From contig CAUEYG010000064.1 in assembly GCA_959021945.1 (NCBI GenBank), forward strand, positions 1 to 7,411: a DNA stretch of 7,411 nucleotides. Direction: 5' to 3'. Both the position numbers and the translations under genes were made by a program. Every line of letters begins with the position of its first letter. The first letter of the stretch is position 1. This document shows positions 6,028 to 7,411 of the stretch, piece after piece. Below the pieces are notes generated by a model. That model was not told the DNA's origin, ran no database searches, and saw nothing but the letters and a program-made list of their open reading frames with translations. Source of the DNA: an uncultured Eubacteriales bacterium (GTDB lineage: Bacteria > Bacillota > Clostridia > Peptostreptococcales > Anaerovoracaceae).

Positions 6028-6045
6028 ATTAAATCATTACTTTTC

Positions 6046-6074
6046 ATTCTATCATAGTTGTAAGAAATTATTAA
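6046..6074 (-). promoter_or_regulatory. Promoter of the hslO operon
   Basis: The minus strand carries TAGAAT (6046-6051) preceded by TG and one base, giving an extended -10 element (TGATAGAAT). TTAATA lies 17 bp upstream (6069-6074) and matches the -35 consensus at 4 of 6 positions. It lies about 35 nt before the hslO start, leaving a short leader. Assignment is by eye. Confidence 0.55.
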
Positions 6075-6116
6075 TAACTTTATTTTAGATTTACACTCTT
6101 TCAACACAAAAAAATC

Positions 6117-6133
6117 ATATACAATGTGTATAT
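6117..6133. promoter_or_regulatory. Palindrome in the divergent hslO/htrA-like region, possible operator
   Basis: ATATACAATGTGTATAT is a 7+3+7 dyad: ATATACA and TGTATAT are exact reverse complements around ATG. It lies 45 bp upstream of the protease gene and overlaps two candidate -10 boxes for it (TACAAT 6120-6125, TATATT 6129-6134), neither of which has a good -35. A regulator binding here could control the protease gene. It is not a CtsR or HrcA (CIRCE) box by sequence. AT-rich DNA gives such dyads by chance, so the operator call is tentative. Confidence 0.35.
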
Positions 6134-6177
6134 TAGCCTTATTCAAAAGATAATAAAGATAAAGGGAGGAGATTAAA

Positions 6178-7411
6178 ATGGATAATAACTTTAATAACAA
6201 CGATTATAGATATACCAGCGGGCCCAATCCGGGCCAATTTCAAACAGATCTAAGCAATTCCATATTGCCTGCCGGAGATCCGGGCAAAGGCAATCGGTCC
6301 AACAGGAAGAAAAAGAAAAATAAACCAGTGCACCTGACCAGAACCGGTTTGACTGCTGTTATTCTTGTCTGTGTCCTGCTCTCCAGCGCCTTTGGATTCG
6401 GCGGCGCCATGCTGGCGGGAAATTATATTTCACCGTCAGGTACTGCAGGCAAAGAAAATACCACCAATGCCAATACAACCGGATTTAATCTGGAGGATGC
6501 CACAGGAAGTTCTATGACTGTACAGGAAATTACTGCAAAAGCCCAGGATTCCGTGGTGGAAATAAAAACAGAATCCGTCCAGGCTGACAGCTGGATGCAG
6601 CAATATGTTACAGAGGGCGCCGGAAGCGGCGTTATTATAAAAAGCAACGGTTACATCATTACCAACAACCATGTCATTGAAGGGGCCAGCAAAATCATGG
6701 TAACGACCAGTGATAATAAGGAATATGAGGCCAAAGTCGTTGGAAGTGATTCTGATACAGATGTAGCTGTTTTAAAAATTAATGCAAAGAACTTGTCTGC
6801 CGCTACTATGGGCAACAGCGATCAGCTCAATGTAGGCGATATGGCAGTGGCAATAGGAAATCCTCTTGGCGAACTGGGCGGAACTGTAACCGCCGGCATC
6901 ATCAGCGCGCTGGACCGCTCTATCAGCATTGACGGAAAAACCATGTCTCTGCTGCAGACAGACAGCTCCATTAACCCAGGGAATTCCGGCGGCGGACTGT
7001 TTAACCAGTATGGCCAGCTTGTAGGCATTGTTGTTGCCAAGTCTTCCGGCTCTGACGTGGAAGGCCTAGGGTTTGCAATTCCTATCAATACAGCATCCAG
7101 CGTGGCTTCTCAGCTGATGGATGGCGGTTATGTAAAGGGAAAACCATCTACCGGTATGTCTTATGTGGATATGTCGGCTCAGCAGGAAAGCAGTATCTTT
7201 GGCGGCAGTCTGGGCGGCAGCGGATATCAGACTCCCGGCAGTGTCTATATTCAGGAAGTAACCGGAAGCAATGCCAAGAAAGCAGGCTTTAAAGCCGGAG
7301 ATCTGGTTTACTCCGTAGATGGAGAAGAGATTGACAGTATTGAAACCCTTTCCTCCATCGTTACGTCCCACAAGGTAGGAGATAAAATAACCTTTGTCAT
7401 TCTCCGTGATG
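6178..7411 (+). CDS. HtrA/DegP-like membrane-anchored serine protease (3' end outside window)
   Basis: An S1C-family envelope protease that degrades or refolds damaged exported proteins; 411 residues are visible before the window ends. A polar Asn-rich cytosolic N-terminus with a basic patch (R43-K49) precedes one membrane span (about 57-81), and a Ser/Thr/Asn-rich linker leads to the extracytoplasmic protease domain (about 113-315). The catalytic triad is visible: H165 in ITNNHVIEGA, D195 in DTDVAVLKI and S270 in GNSGGG. A PDZ domain starts after a Gly/Ser-rich stretch (341-350) and shows VYIQEVTGSNAKKAGFKAGD (356-375); it is cut off by the window. GGGAGGAG lies 6 nt before the ATG. The gene is divergent from hslO, so two protein-quality-control units share this intergenic region. 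HtrA, HtrB and YyxA paralogues cannot be told apart here. Confidence 0.96.
   Translation, partial: MDNNFNNNDYRYTSGPNPGQFQTDLSNSILPAGDPGKGNRSNRKKKKNKPVHLTRTGLTAVILVCVLLSSAFGFGGAMLAGNYISPSGTAGKENTTNANTTGFNLEDATGSSMTVQEITAKAQDSVVEIKTESVQADSWMQQYVTEGAGSGVIIKSNGYIITNNHVIEGASKIMVTTSDNKEYEAKVVGSDSDTDVAVLKINAKNLSAATMGNSDQLNVGDMAVAIGNPLGELGGTVTAGIISALDRSISIDGKTMSLLQTDSSINPGNSGGGLFNQYGQLVGIVVAKSSGSDVEGLGFAIPINTASSVASQLMDGGYVKGKPSTGMSYVDMSAQQESSIFGGSLGGSGYQTPGSVYIQEVTGSNAKKAGFKAGDLVYSVDGEEIDSIETLSSIVTSHKVGDKITFVILRD

Noticed and set aside
5808..6200. 130-codon minus-strand frame overlapping hslO and the divergent promoter region
   Set aside because: It is a shifted frame over the hslO start and its promoter; hslO itself is unambiguous.

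Overview
The window looks like the chromosome of a low-to-moderate GC Gram-positive anaerobe of the class Clostridia. The evidence is the gene set (a PAS/AAA+ sigma-54 activator with a TyrR-type helix-turn-helix, Hsp33, DUF1934, DUF1846, a membrane-anchored HtrA protease), strong AGGAGG-type ribosome binding sites and AT-rich promoters. The family within Clostridia cannot be fixed from the sequence; Lachnospiraceae or Anaerovoracaceae-like groups would fit.

Region 1 (1-917) is the unusual part. The first 53 bases, read on the minus strand, encode a short GroEL-like stretch (ILTGGKCITEDLGIKLE) with strongly GC-biased third codon positions. It stops abruptly at base 53/54, where a tandem array of 84-bp units begins and runs to about 829. 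Nine units follow each other with an exact 84-bp period and no indel, preceded by a partial unit. Each unit holds two potential hairpins: a long one with TGTGCACA/TGTACACACT arms around a variable 21-nt interior, and a short GC-rich one whose arms vary in a compensatory way between units. A GC-rich flank with an AGCAGCAG/CTGCTGCT hairpin separates the array from the next gene.

Region 2 (918-2687) is one minus-strand gene for a sigma-54-dependent transcription activator with two PAS sensor domains. It has its own extended -10 promoter and ribosome binding site, which put its start at 2654. Its target genes are not in the window and would most likely lie to the left.

Region 3 (2688-3025) is intergenic and carries a rho-independent terminator (minus strand) for the operon to its right. 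Region 4 (3026-6074) is a minus-strand four-gene operon read in the order hslO (Hsp33), DUF1934, a 30-residue membrane miniprotein and DUF1846, with a 4-base overlap or gaps of 15-17 bases between genes, an extended -10 promoter upstream of hslO and the terminator at its end. Region 5 (6075-7411) is a divergent intergenic region with a near-perfect palindrome, followed by a plus-strand membrane-anchored HtrA/DegP-like serine protease that runs off the right edge within its PDZ domain.

Functionally, the right half pairs a redox-activated cytosolic chaperone operon with a divergently transcribed envelope quality-control protease, so it reads as a protein-stress locus. The left half is a signal-responsive regulator beside a structured repeat array of unknown function. 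The array and its junction with a groEL-like fragment are the observations most worth following up.
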